64,000 bases of DNA from Bacillota bacterium (GTDB taxonomy: Bacteria > Bacillota > Clostridia > Clostridiales > Clostridiaceae): positions 1-64,000 of the forward strand of contig JAJXWH010000020.1 of assembly GCA_021781745.1 (NCBI GenBank), given 5' to 3'. Positions 47,160 through 56,372 of this stretch are shown here, piece after piece. The position numbers were made by a program, and so were the translations under genes. Positions within the stretch are counted from its first letter, which is position 1, and each line of letters opens with the position of its first letter. The notes under the pieces are model-generated. The model was not told the origin of the DNA. It saw only the letters and a program-made list of their open reading frames with translations, and searched no databases.

Positions 47160-47753
47160 TTAATTCTCCTCCAACTTATTATCTATTAAGATTTTTTCTA
47201 CTATTTCGCATATAATATGCACTATCATTATATGGCTCTCCTGAATTCTTGCTGTAACTTTACTTGGTACCACTATAGAATAATCCGCTAACTTACAAAT
47301 TTGCCCTCCAGTACCTCCAAGCATACCAACTGTAAAGCCACCTATTTCTTTTGCTTTCAGCATAGCCTGGCATACATTCTTACTATTACCACTAGTACTA
47401 AAACCAATAAGTATGTCTTTATTTGTCATTAGTCCTTCAGTTTGGCGTGAGAATACCTCTTCATATCCATAATCATTAGCAATTGCTGTCATTGTCGCTA
47501 CATCTGCATTAAGAACTATTGCAGGCCAAGCTCTACGTTCCTGTTGAAATCTGCCAACAATTTCTCCTGCAAAGTGCAATGAATCACTTGCAGAGCCACC
47601 ATTCCCACAGATAAGAAGTTTGCCACCATTAGAAATGGTTTTAGCAATCTTCTTCGAAATTTTCCCTATATTATCTAGCATATCCGAATTACTTACAATT
47701 GCCTGTTTGGCAACTATACTTTCTTTAATGCGCTCTTTAATCAATTTTTCCAT
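47160..47753 (-). CDS. gmhA: Sedoheptulose-7-phosphate isomerase
   Basis: This 197-residue SIS-fold protein has LLICGNGGSASDSLHFAGE, FSTSGNSKNV and the metal-binding His of SHIMIVHIICE. It makes D-glycero-manno-heptose 7-phosphate from sedoheptulose 7-phosphate, the entry step of heptose activation. AGGAGG lies 7 bases before the ATG at 47753. Confidence 0.93.
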   Translation of the reverse strand: MEKLIKERIKESIVAKQAIVSNSDMLDNIGKISKKIAKTISNGGKLLICGNGGSASDSLHFAGEIVGRFQQERRAWPAIVLNADVATMTAIANDYGYEEVFSRQTEGLMTNKDILIGFSTSGNSKNVCQAMLKAKEIGGFTVGMLGGTGGQICKLADYSIVVPSKVTARIQESHIMIVHIICEIVEKILIDNKLEEN

Positions 47754-47772
47754 TAAATTGCCTCCTGTATTA

Positions 47773-49215
47773 CTACAAATTATATTTTATTTTGTTAATT
47801 ACATTCGTTGTCGACTTCCCATCAACAAATTTAATAAGTTCTACTCGTCCACCATTTCCTTCTACAATATCTTTTCCAACAACTTCATCTAACTTATAAT
47901 CAGCTCCTTTTACAAGAACATCTGGCTGCACAACTTTTATAAGTTCGTATGGTGTATCATTATCAAAAATAACAATATAATCAACAAAAGATAATGCCGC
48001 CAATAATTCAACTCTATCATTTTCATTATTAATAGGTCGTTCCTCACCTTTTAGTTTTTTCACAGAAGCATCGCTATTTACACCAACAACGAGTATATCC
48101 CCCATTGTTGCGGCTTTTTCCAAATATCGTATATGGCCGATATGCAAAATATCAAAACAACCATTTGTAAACACAATTTTCTTATCAGGGTTGCGTTTTT
48201 TGATTAAATATGCATCTTGAAAAACTGTTTGTTTATGCATGCTTTCATGTTTATCAGCGTGTTCTATTATATATCTCTCAACTTCGCTCAAAAGCACAGA
48301 TGAAGTTCCAACTTTAGATACTTGAATTCCTGCTGCTATATTAGATATAAATATAGACTTATCTATGTCCAAACCATTTGCCATACATGTACCAAGATAA
48401 GCAATAACTGTATCACCTGCACCAGTAACATCATATACTTCTACTGGAGTACTATTGACTTTGCTATATTCCCCCAGCGTGTTTACTAATATCATCCCTT
48501 GATCTCCACATGTTGTTAAAACATATTGGACACTACATCTATCACAGAGCATTTTAGAGGCTTCAACAATTTGAGCAAGAGTCTTGGCTGGCATGCCAGT
48601 CAAATCTCCCACTTCTTTAAGATTTGGTTTTAAAAGAAATGCTCCATTATATTTTTCAATTCTTGGATCTTTAACATCTACAATAACTTTAATATTATTC
48701 TTCTTTGCTAATTTAATCACATTCTGTGTAAAAGAGTATGTAAGTAAACCCTTCATGTAATCAGATAAAATAATTAAATCATACTTAAATATTTTAGCTT
48801 TTAATTTTTCAATTAACTCAATTTCTTCATTCTTAGAAATATCATTGGTGTTTTCTATATCAAACCTTAATAACTGCTGATGATTTGAAGTCAGAAATCT
48901 AGTTTTCACAGTTGTATTTCTTGACTCAGATAAAAGTATTAAACTAGAATCTATTTTATTTTCTTCCAACATTTTTAGAAAAGTTTTTCCATATGAGTCT
49001 GCACCAATAATTGTCATTATAGAAACAGATTGACCCGCAGCTATTAAGTTACCTGCTACATTCGCTGCCCCTCCAAGAGTGCTACGTTCCCCGCATTTCA
49101 AAAATACTGGAACAGGTGCCTCAGGTGAAATACGTTTTACATCTCCTTTATAATATGTATCAAGCATTACATCACCTATTACTAAAATATTTTTCTTTTT
49201 CAAATCTGTATACAT
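47773..49215 (-). CDS. hldE: Bifunctional heptose-7-phosphate kinase / heptose-1-phosphate adenylyltransferase
   Basis: This 480-residue fusion enzyme has an N-terminal ribokinase-fold kinase (1-315) with DVTGAGDTV holding the catalytic Asp, and a C-terminal nucleotidyltransferase (340-480) with FTNGCFDILHIGHIRYL containing the HxGH motif. It yields ADP-D,D-heptose. The fused form is typical of the Gram-negative LPS pathway; here it sits in a Gram-positive-type genome with all its partner enzymes. Confidence 0.93.
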   Translation of the reverse strand: MYTDLKKKNILVIGDVMLDTYYKGDVKRISPEAPVPVFLKCGERSTLGGAANVAGNLIAAGQSVSIMTIIGADSYGKTFLKMLEENKIDSSLILLSESRNTTVKTRFLTSNHQQLLRFDIENTNDISKNEEIELIEKLKAKIFKYDLIILSDYMKGLLTYSFTQNVIKLAKKNNIKVIVDVKDPRIEKYNGAFLLKPNLKEVGDLTGMPAKTLAQIVEASKMLCDRCSVQYVLTTCGDQGMILVNTLGEYSKVNSTPVEVYDVTGAGDTVIAYLGTCMANGLDIDKSIFISNIAAGIQVSKVGTSSVLLSEVERYIIEHADKHESMHKQTVFQDAYLIKKRNPDKKIVFTNGCFDILHIGHIRYLEKAATMGDILVVGVNSDASVKKLKGEERPINNENDRVELLAALSFVDYIVIFDNDTPYELIKVVQPDVLVKGADYKLDEVVGKDIVEGNGGRVELIKFVDGKSTTNVINKIKYNL

Positions 49216-49229
49216 TTTAACCTCCTCAT

Positions 49230-50414
49230 TTATATATACTTCATTACCCTATTCCAAACTTGATCAACAGTAATATGCTCTATGCACATAATTGATTTTC
49301 CTAACTTAATTTTGTTAATACACTCTATATTACCAAATCCATATTTATCACTGCGTCTACGACACCCAAAACACTCTTTAGGTTCACAAATTACGCAATC
49401 TGGAATATATTGTCCCTCTAAAATTTCATCTAATTGATATGGGTAAATCAAATTGTAATCCATCCCTCCAAGAATACAAATAGATGGCGTATTTGTTGCC
49501 GCCGCTATGTGTATTGAGGCACTATCACACCCAACAAGAAGCTTTGCATTGAGTATCAACTCAACCCACTCTCTAAATCCCGTCTTACAAAGTAAATTAA
49601 TTACTTTTTTAGGATTAATAACATTACTCATTAACGATTCCAGTTTATCATTTGCAACATTTGTTCCACATAAATAAATAAAATATCCCTTATCAACTAA
49701 TTTATTTATAATATTTGCATAATTAGATAATTCCCACTCTTTTTCATATCTTGAAGAAACAGGTGCTATGACGCAGTAAGGTTTCTTTGTATTTATAGTT
49801 TTTTTATTTGTATTAATAGAAATCTGTGGCATATGAGCCAAGATACGTTCTTCACTGAAGTAATTAATTACTTCAGTCATTGCCTTAATAATTGTGCAGT
49901 TCCCAGAAACTTGTATTCTGTTATTATATGCTAATGAATAAATGACACGTTTTAAAATACTTTGGATTTTAATCGGATAATCTAACGTATATTTCTGAGT
50001 GCCTTTGATATTCATTGAAACAATGGCTGCTGAAATAGACTTTTGTGGTGCAATGACATAATCATATTTTTTTGAAAGCACTAATTTATTTGATTCGTTA
50101 AAGTATTTATATTCACTACAATATCTGTTAAAATCTAACTCAACTATATCAGCATTTATTTCTATCCCACATGCGTATAGAAATTTAATAACTACTGGCT
50201 TAAATACAAATGTTACTTTATATCCCTTATTTACTGAAAACACTTCAATGTATTTCTTCATTGAATCTAAAAAACATACTGCATCTCCAATGATTCCTGA
50301 AAACACAATTATAACTTCGTTATTAATATTATTGGTTTTTGATAAAAAAAAACTATTATAAAATCCTTTAAACAAGCTAATCAAAATGATTAGAATTTTA
50401 TTTACTGTATTCAT
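49230..50414 (-). CDS. Family 9 glycosyltransferase (second heptosyltransferase-type)
   Basis: This GT-B enzyme of about 394 residues opens with a hydrophobic helix (ILIILISLFKGFYN) and continues with VVFSGIIGDAVCFLDSMK. The donor site is GCDSASIHIAAATNTPSICI. It follows hldE in the transcription unit and probably also uses ADP-heptose. A Cys-rich segment (CVICEPKECFGCRRRSD) near the C-terminus could bind a metal or be structural. The start is ATG 50414 or GTG 50423, with AAGGAG upstream. Confidence 0.8.
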   Translation of the reverse strand: MNTVNKILIILISLFKGFYNSFFLSKTNNINNEVIIVFSGIIGDAVCFLDSMKKYIEVFSVNKGYKVTFVFKPVVIKFLYACGIEINADIVELDFNRYCSEYKYFNESNKLVLSKKYDYVIAPQKSISAAIVSMNIKGTQKYTLDYPIKIQSILKRVIYSLAYNNRIQVSGNCTIIKAMTEVINYFSEERILAHMPQISINTNKKTINTKKPYCVIAPVSSRYEKEWELSNYANIINKLVDKGYFIYLCGTNVANDKLESLMSNVINPKKVINLLCKTGFREWVELILNAKLLVGCDSASIHIAAATNTPSICILGGMDYNLIYPYQLDEILEGQYIPDCVICEPKECFGCRRRSDKYGFGNIECINKIKLGKSIMCIEHITVDQVWNRVMKYI

Positions 50415-50515
50415 AATCAGCACCAGCTCCTTAACTAATTTTTTAAAGACAAAGCACTAATAGCTACATGTAATCTTATCTACTACTCTAAAATAATATG
50501 AATAAGACAAATCAA

Positions 50516-51640
50516 TTAAGTTAACAATTTCAAATTTTCAACAAGTCCAATATAGTAATTTTCAAGTTCTCTTGCAGCGACTTTAATATTATATCCAGCA
50601 TCGGTCATTTCTTGATATGTGTTTTCACGAGGATGTTGTTTAGAGTCTATAGCAGTTTCAGCCCATTTCTTTGCTCCAACATCTAATGGCAGCCTAAAAG
50701 TAGTAGAAAGTATACGGGCTTCATCAGTAACTGTGTTTGAATATATAAAAGGCAGCCCAGCCGACTGTGCTTCAATACCAGTTCCCGGTACTCCTTCATA
50801 TAATGACGGTAAAATAAACACATCCATTGCCTGATATAAATTCGATGCATCACTTCTGCGCCCTAAAAATAATACATACTCTGTCAATCCAAGTTTGTTT
50901 ACTTTTTTAAGTACATCATCTATAAGTTCACCATCACCTGCTAACAATAATACTGCATTTGAATCCATACTATGTATTTCTTTAAATACATCAATAAGAA
51001 ACATGTGATTTTTTTGAGGAACAAACCTACCTAAATGGCCAACAACGAATTTTCCTACAACTCCAAGTTCCTTGCGTATTTTATTGCGTCTTTCTTCATT
51101 ATAGATAAACTGTTCAATATCTCTTGCTACAGGCAAATAGTACATATCATATTTTTCAAAGCACCCCTTTCCAAAAAGCCACTCCCCACCAAAATGTGAG
51201 CTTGCGGCTAAATGAGTTGGATACATCATAGAAAATGGCCTTAGCGAATATTTAATTATATTTTTTAGGTACTCACCTTTTCCTGCCGTCGTATGACAAT
51301 GTGCAATTCTAATTGGCACTTGTGCCGATTTTGCTGCCCAAAGCGGAAAAACACATAAAGTGCTTGTATGAGCATGAACAATCTTATATTCATTATCTCT
51401 AAACAACTTTACTAAAGCTTTATGATATCTTATCGGTTTTTGATAAGGTGGTACAATTATTACCCTCCCACCCATAGATTCAATTTCTTCCGTTGGAGTT
51501 GCTCCAGAATCTTCATCAATAATGAAATCAAATTGAATTTTAGATTTATCTATATTACGATAGCAATTTAAAACTAATGTTTCCACACCATAGTTAATCC
51601 ATTTTCCAATAACAACTCCTACTCGAATCGGCTTATTCAT
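50516..51640 (-). CDS. Family 4 glycosyltransferase (EpsF-like)
   Basis: This 374-residue GT-B enzyme has GVVIGKWINYGVETLVLNCY at the N-terminus and donor site PSLYEGVPGTGIEAQSAGLP with both Glu residues. Enzymes of this subgroup are common in exopolysaccharide loci. A strong GGAGGAG site precedes ATG 51640. Donor unknown. Confidence 0.87.
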   Translation of the reverse strand: MNKPIRVGVVIGKWINYGVETLVLNCYRNIDKSKIQFDFIIDEDSGATPTEEIESMGGRVIIVPPYQKPIRYHKALVKLFRDNEYKIVHAHTSTLCVFPLWAAKSAQVPIRIAHCHTTAGKGEYLKNIIKYSLRPFSMMYPTHLAASSHFGGEWLFGKGCFEKYDMYYLPVARDIEQFIYNEERRNKIRKELGVVGKFVVGHLGRFVPQKNHMFLIDVFKEIHSMDSNAVLLLAGDGELIDDVLKKVNKLGLTEYVLFLGRRSDASNLYQAMDVFILPSLYEGVPGTGIEAQSAGLPFIYSNTVTDEARILSTTFRLPLDVGAKKWAETAIDSKQHPRENTYQEMTDAGYNIKVAARELENYYIGLVENLKLLT

Positions 51641-51642
51641 TA

Positions 51643-52758
51643 TTATTTCTCCTCCAATTCTTTTCTTACACAGTTTAAGGCTTCTACAACTACATTGTGC
51701 ATATCAAAATATTTGAACATACCAAGCCGCCCGCCAAATATAACTTTGCTTTCTCTCTTAGCAAGCCCTTTATATTGATAATAAAGTGCGTTATTCTTGT
51801 CATCATTTACTGGATAATATGGTTCATCACCACATTTCCAAGTAATAGGATATTCCCTCGTAATAACAGTCTTCTTATTCGGCTTACCTTTTTGACACAT
51901 AAACTCAAAATGCTTATGTTCAATAATTCGAGTATAAGGCACCTCATATTCAGTGTAATTAACTACAGCATTTCCTTGATAATTCTCACAGTCTCTAATC
52001 TCAGTTTCAAATCTCAATGATCTATACTCCAATTCTCCAAAACAATAATTATAGAATTCATCTATCATACCAGTAAACACTACCTTATTAGCTAAATTCA
52101 TAAGCTTTTCCCGATATGAAAAGAAATCAGTATTTAGTTTAACTTCTATGCCATCAAGCATTTTCTCAATAATTTTTGTATATCCTCCAATAGGAATGCC
52201 TTGGTAAATATCATTAAAATAATTATTATCGTAAACAAATCTAACTGGAAGACGATTGATAATGAAGCTTGGAAGTTCAGTTGCTCTACGTCCCCATTGT
52301 TTTTCTGTGTATCCTTTTACTAACTTTACATAAATGTCGTTACCTACTAAAGATATAGCTTGTTCTTCAAGATTCTGTGGTTCTCCCTTTATTAAAGACC
52401 TCTGTCTATCAATTATTTCTTTCGCTTCTTCTGGTTTCATTACCCCCCACATTTTATAAAAAGTATTCATATTAAAAGGCATGTTGTAAAGCTCTTCCTT
52501 ATAACGAGCAATTGGACTATTAGTATACTTGTTAAATTCTACGAACTTTTGCATATAGTCCCATACTTCTTTGTTACTTGTATGGAAGATATGAGCACCG
52601 TACTTGTGAACTTGAATCCCTTCAACTTCTTCAGTATATATATTTCCACCAATGTGAGATCTTTTTTCAATAACTAAGATACTTTTACCAGCCATTTTCG
52701 CTTCATGTGCAAATATAGAACCAAATAATCCTGAACCAACTATTAGATAATCATACAT
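51643..52758 (-). CDS. glf: UDP-galactopyranose mutase
   Basis: This 371-residue flavoenzyme has N-terminal FAD-binding VGSGLFGSIFAHEAK, GAHIFHTSN holding the active-site His, and a conserved Arg in TEKQWGRRATELP. It makes UDP-galactofuranose, so locus B adds galactofuranose residues. It is the first enzyme gene after the LoaP leader, with AGGGAGG before the ATG. Confidence 0.94.
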   Translation of the reverse strand: MYDYLIVGSGLFGSIFAHEAKMAGKSILVIEKRSHIGGNIYTEEVEGIQVHKYGAHIFHTSNKEVWDYMQKFVEFNKYTNSPIARYKEELYNMPFNMNTFYKMWGVMKPEEAKEIIDRQRSLIKGEPQNLEEQAISLVGNDIYVKLVKGYTEKQWGRRATELPSFIINRLPVRFVYDNNYFNDIYQGIPIGGYTKIIEKMLDGIEVKLNTDFFSYREKLMNLANKVVFTGMIDEFYNYCFGELEYRSLRFETEIRDCENYQGNAVVNYTEYEVPYTRIIEHKHFEFMCQKGKPNKKTVITREYPITWKCGDEPYYPVNDDKNNALYYQYKGLAKRESKVIFGGRLGMFKYFDMHNVVVEALNCVRKELEEK

Positions 52759-52985
52759 GACGTAATCCTCCCTTACAAATTTCTACCTCAAATCCCTTCC
52801 TAACTTTTAAATAAATCACCTCTGCAATCTTCATATATTCTCTTCTCCCGCCAAGTCATACATTAAAGTACTTCTTTACCATTTAAAGCATAGCTTCGCC
52901 CATTCACATAACACTAGTTATGCTACCAAGCAGTTCATTATGACATCTTAATCTTTCCAAGGGGCCGAAACACCCAAAGTTCGAT
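52759..52985 (-). promoter_or_regulatory. Structured leader between loaP and glf, possible LoaP loading site
   Basis: This 227-base untranslated stretch is noticeably richer in G and C than nearby spacers. It can form a perfect hairpin at 52907-52922 (CATAAC with GTTATG, 4-base loop). An alternative stem pairs 52887-52892 with 52919-52924, so the two structures exclude each other. LoaP antiterminators act through a leader RNA hairpin in the operon they control, and this is the natural place for it. The match to a known LoaP site is not shown. Confidence 0.45.
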
Positions 52986-53510
52986 TTAGATTTTGTCCAC
53001 TAATTCAATACCAAGTTCAACTATTCTTTCTTCATTCATAAAGCTAAGATTTACCTTGGCTCTGCCTTTTCTAAAATCTAATTTTCTTATTTGACCTTCC
53101 ATTCCTGATAAAGGACCTGCAACAATTCTTATTTCATCATTTTCTTTATATAGTTTAGAAATTCCTATATTACTTTCCTCATTGCCTAAAAGCTTCTTTA
53201 AGGTTATTAATTCTTTTTCATCTACAGCTAAGACTTCGTTATCATCTCTCAGTAATTTGATTATCCCGGGAATTTTTTTTAATTTATAATATACTTCTAT
53301 ATTCATACTAGCTTTCATCAAAATATAACCCGGGAATAATTTCCTTCTCATAACTCTCCATTCTCCACTTTTTCTTTCTTTAAGTTCTCTTGTGGGAACA
53401 ATGAATCGATGTCCATCTCCCATTTTCTTTTCAAGTATTTCTTTAATTTTTTCCTCTTGATTGGTATTTACAAATAATGCATACCAAGCGTCATTTTTTT
53501 GAAAATACAA
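52986..53510 (-). CDS. loaP: LoaP-type NusG paralog, transcription antiterminator
   Basis: This 174-residue protein has an NGN domain (1-110; AWYALFVNTNQEEKI and RRKLFPGYILM) and a C-terminal KOW domain (about 127-165; VAGPLSGMEGQIRKLDFRKG). It is shorter and more diverged than housekeeping NusG and sits at the head of a polysaccharide locus, the usual place of LoaP. LoaP binds elongating polymerase and suppresses terminators downstream. The start is TTG 53510 with GAGGTGG upstream. Confidence 0.85.
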   Translation of the reverse strand: MYFQKNDAWYALFVNTNQEEKIKEILEKKMGDGHRFIVPTRELKERKSGEWRVMRRKLFPGYILMKASMNIEVYYKLKKIPGIIKLLRDDNEVLAVDEKELITLKKLLGNEESNIGISKLYKENDEIRIVAGPLSGMEGQIRKLDFRKGRAKVNLSFMNEERIVELGIELVDKI

Positions 53511-53850
53511 TTATATCCACCTCTTTATCCTTTGAAATACATCAATTGTCCACTTAATATCATTGGATAATATTTCAAACAATTGGATTCATAATAGTTA
53601 TTTTTATTTTTTATTCACTTAAATTTCTTTGTATACAATAATAAAATATAAAATTATTTATATTCACTTAATACAATCACCTGTTATTAATCATATTGCG
53701 CCATTTGTAATTTTATTCCATATAATAATCATGTAAATTCAAAATTTCATTATGTAAACATTATCATTGTTGTTATACCAAGAAAAAAATTTAGACATAA
53801 AAATAGAGTAAGTATTTACTTAAAATATACTGTAAATACTTACTCTATTA
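53511..53850. other. loaP upstream region with repeats and a hairpin
   Basis: No gene. On the plus strand the heptamer CACTTAA occurs three times (53551-53557, 53616-53622, 53665-53671). A 9-bp inverted repeat TTTGAAATA/TATTTCAAA (53531-53539, 53571-53579) lies in the loaP leader just before its ribosome site and could fold over it. The far left part is the downstream terminator of the PhzF gene. Confidence 0.4.
53802..53849 (-). terminator. Terminator of the PhzF-DUF554 operon
   Basis: A perfect 17-bp stem (53802-53818 with 53833-53849) and a 14-base loop, with a T run on the minus strand, directly follow the PhzF stop codon. Confidence 0.75.
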
Positions 53851-54636
53851 TTAATTTGTTATATATATATCACCTTTAAAAAACAACTTAGCCTTCCCAG
53901 ATATCTTAACCTTATCTCCAGCATTTTCGCAATTTAAAACTCCGCCTCTTTTAGATAATTGATGTGCAATCATTTTATCCTTTCCAAGAACCTTAGACCA
54001 ATATGGAACTAAGGTGCAGTGAGCTGAACCTGTTACTGGATCTTCTGGTATTCCACATGAAGGAGCAAAATACCTTGAAACAAAGTCTGAACTTTCTCCT
54101 TTAGCAGTGACTATAATTCCAAAGGCATCAATTAATTTCAATTCCTTTAAATCGGGCTTTAAATCTCGTATATCCTTCTCATTATCGTACACTACCATAA
54201 TATCTCTTGAAATATAAACTTCCCTTGGTTCTTTTCCTAATCCTTTTACTAATTGCTGCGTTATCTCAGTTTTAGTACCTTCCCTCTTTGGAAATTCCAT
54301 TATCATATTTTCTCCATCTTTTTCTACAGTCAAAATTCCGCTCTTTGTTTGAAATTTCACTGTATTCTTAGGATAATTTAGAATTTCAAATATCACATAA
54401 GCAGTAGCAAGGGTTGCATGTCCACATAAATCTATTTCCTCTTCTGGAGTAAACCACCTTAATTCACATATGTCATCTTTAATTACGCAAAAAGCAGTTT
54501 CTGATAAATTATTTTCATTAGCAATATTTTGCATTATTTTTTCATCTATCCATTCTTCTAATACACATATGGCTGCGGGATTTCCTTTAAAAATTTCTTC
54601 AGTAAATGCATCCACCTGATACATTGGAATTATCAT
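53851..54636 (-). CDS. PhzF-family isomerase/epimerase-like protein
   Basis: This 261-residue protein has the diaminopimelate-epimerase fold of PhzF, with GNPAAICVLEEW near residue 18 and the C-terminal CGIPEDPVTGSAHC. Its Glu in ENNLSETAF corresponds to the catalytic acid of PhzF. No phenazine genes are nearby, so it is one of many uncharacterised members. It follows DUF554 by 11 bases. Confidence 0.85.
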   Translation of the reverse strand: MIIPMYQVDAFTEEIFKGNPAAICVLEEWIDEKIMQNIANENNLSETAFCVIKDDICELRWFTPEEEIDLCGHATLATAYVIFEILNYPKNTVKFQTKSGILTVEKDGENMIMEFPKREGTKTEITQQLVKGLGKEPREVYISRDIMVVYDNEKDIRDLKPDLKELKLIDAFGIIVTAKGESSDFVSRYFAPSCGIPEDPVTGSAHCTLVPYWSKVLGKDKMIAHQLSKRGGVLNCENAGDKVKISGKAKLFFKGDIYITN

Positions 54637-54647
54637 ATATTATCACC

Positions 54648-55343
54648 TCATTTAATTAATCCATAAACAATAGGTATAAATATAGCAGGAAGTAAGTTGG
54701 CCACTTTAATCTTAGTTACTCCAAGCATATTAAATCCTAGTCCCACAATTAAAAGACTTCCCACTGCTGACATATTGCTTATTACTGCCTCCGTTAATAT
54801 TGTTGAAAGACATCCAGCTAAAAGAGTGATACTCCCTTGATAAATTAATATTGCAACGGAAGATAACATTACTCCTACTCCAAGAGATGATGCAAATATT
54901 ATTGATGAAACGCCATCTAAAATTGATTTTGCAAAAAGGGTTGTATGCTCACCTCTAAGTCCGCTCTCAAGGGACCCTACTACAGCCATTGCTCCAACGC
55001 AAAATAATAAACTTGAAGTTACAAAACCTTCTGCTATTGATATTTTTTCATTTGAATTATGATTTTTTTTGCCGTTTATTTTGTTTTCTATCATGTCCCC
55101 TAAATCATTTAATTTTTTATCAAAATCAACTATTTCTCCAACTAAAGCGCCTATTGCCATGCAAATTATAATTTGAAGTGTGTCTTGACCCTTTAGTACT
55201 CCTGATATACCTATATATAATATGCATAGTGCTAATCCATGCATTATAGTTGAACTGATTTTTTCAGTAAGCCTTTCTTTTACAATTAATCCTACTAAAC
55301 AACCACCTATTATAGCTAATGAATTAACTATTGTTCCTAGCAT
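54648..55343 (-). CDS. DUF554 family membrane protein
   Basis: This 231-residue protein has about six hydrophobic helices. The start LGTIVNSLAIIGGCLVGLIV and DGVSSIIFASSLGVGVMLS are hallmarks of DUF554, a putative transporter or channel family. The polar loop near residues 75-100 is cytoplasmic. It is the first gene of a two-gene operon with the PhzF homologue; function unknown. Confidence 0.85.
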   Translation of the reverse strand: MLGTIVNSLAIIGGCLVGLIVKERLTEKISSTIMHGLALCILYIGISGVLKGQDTLQIIICMAIGALVGEIVDFDKKLNDLGDMIENKINGKKNHNSNEKISIAEGFVTSSLLFCVGAMAVVGSLESGLRGEHTTLFAKSILDGVSSIIFASSLGVGVMLSSVAILIYQGSITLLAGCLSTILTEAVISNMSAVGSLLIVGLGFNMLGVTKIKVANLLPAIFIPIVYGLIK

Positions 55344-55671
55344 CTTTCATCCCCCAGTTTCTATTTATTTTATTCTGATTAATTATAACACATAAAATTT
55401 ATTATCTCTAATTTCAATTGATTAAATTAATAATTTATGTAATACCTTTTTTATTTACCATAATATACAACGTGTCAAATCATTCATCTTGAGCAAACTA
55501 ATTGTGAAATCAGTAACAAAAATCCCTTAAAATTATATCTTACTATATGTGACTATAATTGTAGTGCTGATTTTATTTACATATTTTTATATATGCTATA
55601 TCTATTATCAGGCTAAATTAGGTGAAAAATATATATTTTCTATTCTGACTTCATGCTTCACTTGATGGGAG
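55344..55671 (+). promoter_or_regulatory. Leader and promoter of the S4 paralog
   Basis: A possible promoter has TTGATT (55418-55423), a 16-base spacer and TAATAC (55440-55445). That would leave a leader of over 200 bases before the S4 gene. Firmicute rpsD genes are controlled by S4 binding its own leader; a similar RNA could exist here, but no pseudoknot has been resolved by eye. Confidence 0.3.
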
Positions 55672-55683
55672 ATGATATTTGTA

Positions 55684-56280
55684 ATGGCAAGAATGAGAGA
55701 ACCTAGATTCAAATTATGTAGAAGATTAGGACTAAATGTTAGTGGACATCCTAAAGCTATGAAAAGAGCCAATAATGGCAGTGCTAGAAATGCTAAAAAA
55801 TTATCAGCTTATGGTACTCAATTATTAGAGAAACAGCGTCTTAGAGCCTATTATGGAGTAATGGAAAAACAATTTGCATCATATGTCAAGAAAGCATTAA
55901 AAGATAAAGAACCAACTGGTTTTTCTTTAATAAAAAGATTAGAATGTAGACTTGATAATTTAGTTTATAGATTAGGCTTTGCAACTTCAATAGCTCAAGC
56001 ACGTCAAATGGTAGTCCATGGACATTTTTTGGTTAATGATAAAAAGGTAAACATTCCTTCTTTTGATGTAAATATCGGGGATACTATTGCTCTAAAAGAA
56101 AAATCTCAACACAATGAGTTATTTAGAGATACTTTTTTATCAAACCTTCTTAATGTACATCCTTACATGAGTAAGAATGAAAATGACTTTTCCGGTACTC
56201 TACTAAGGTATCGATTAAGAGAAGAGGTTCCAATTGAGATTAATGATTCACTAATAGTGGAATTTTATTCCAAACTTTAA
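55684..56280 (+). CDS. rpsD: Ribosomal protein S4 paralog, probably zinc-independent
   Basis: This 198-residue protein is full-length S4: it opens [19 protein letters not shown], contains the RNA-binding S4 domain ([16 protein letters not shown], then [13 protein letters not shown]) and ends [10 protein letters not shown]. The four-Cys zinc site of the C+ form is reduced to one Cys, so it is a C- type. It stands alone, outside the rpsM-rpsK-rpsD-rpoA operon, and clostridia often carry a second S4; it may replace the main protein under zinc limitation. The start at 55684 matches the family; the ATG at 55672 is too close to the GGGAGA site. Confidence 0.9.
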   Translation: MARMREPRFKLCRRLGLNVSGHPKAMKRANNGSARNAKKLSAYGTQLLEKQRLRAYYGVMEKQFASYVKKALKDKEPTGFSLIKRLECRLDNLVYRLGFATSIAQARQMVVHGHFLVNDKKVNIPSFDVNIGDTIALKEKSQHNELFRDTFLSNLLNVHPYMSKNENDFSGTLLRYRLREEVPIEINDSLIVEFYSKL

Positions 56281-56372
56281 TTTAAAAACGTTAAATAATA
56301 AAAAATAATAAATTAATTATAGTAATTTTTTAAATTAACTTATATGTAATTATTGAGAGGAGGAATATATCA

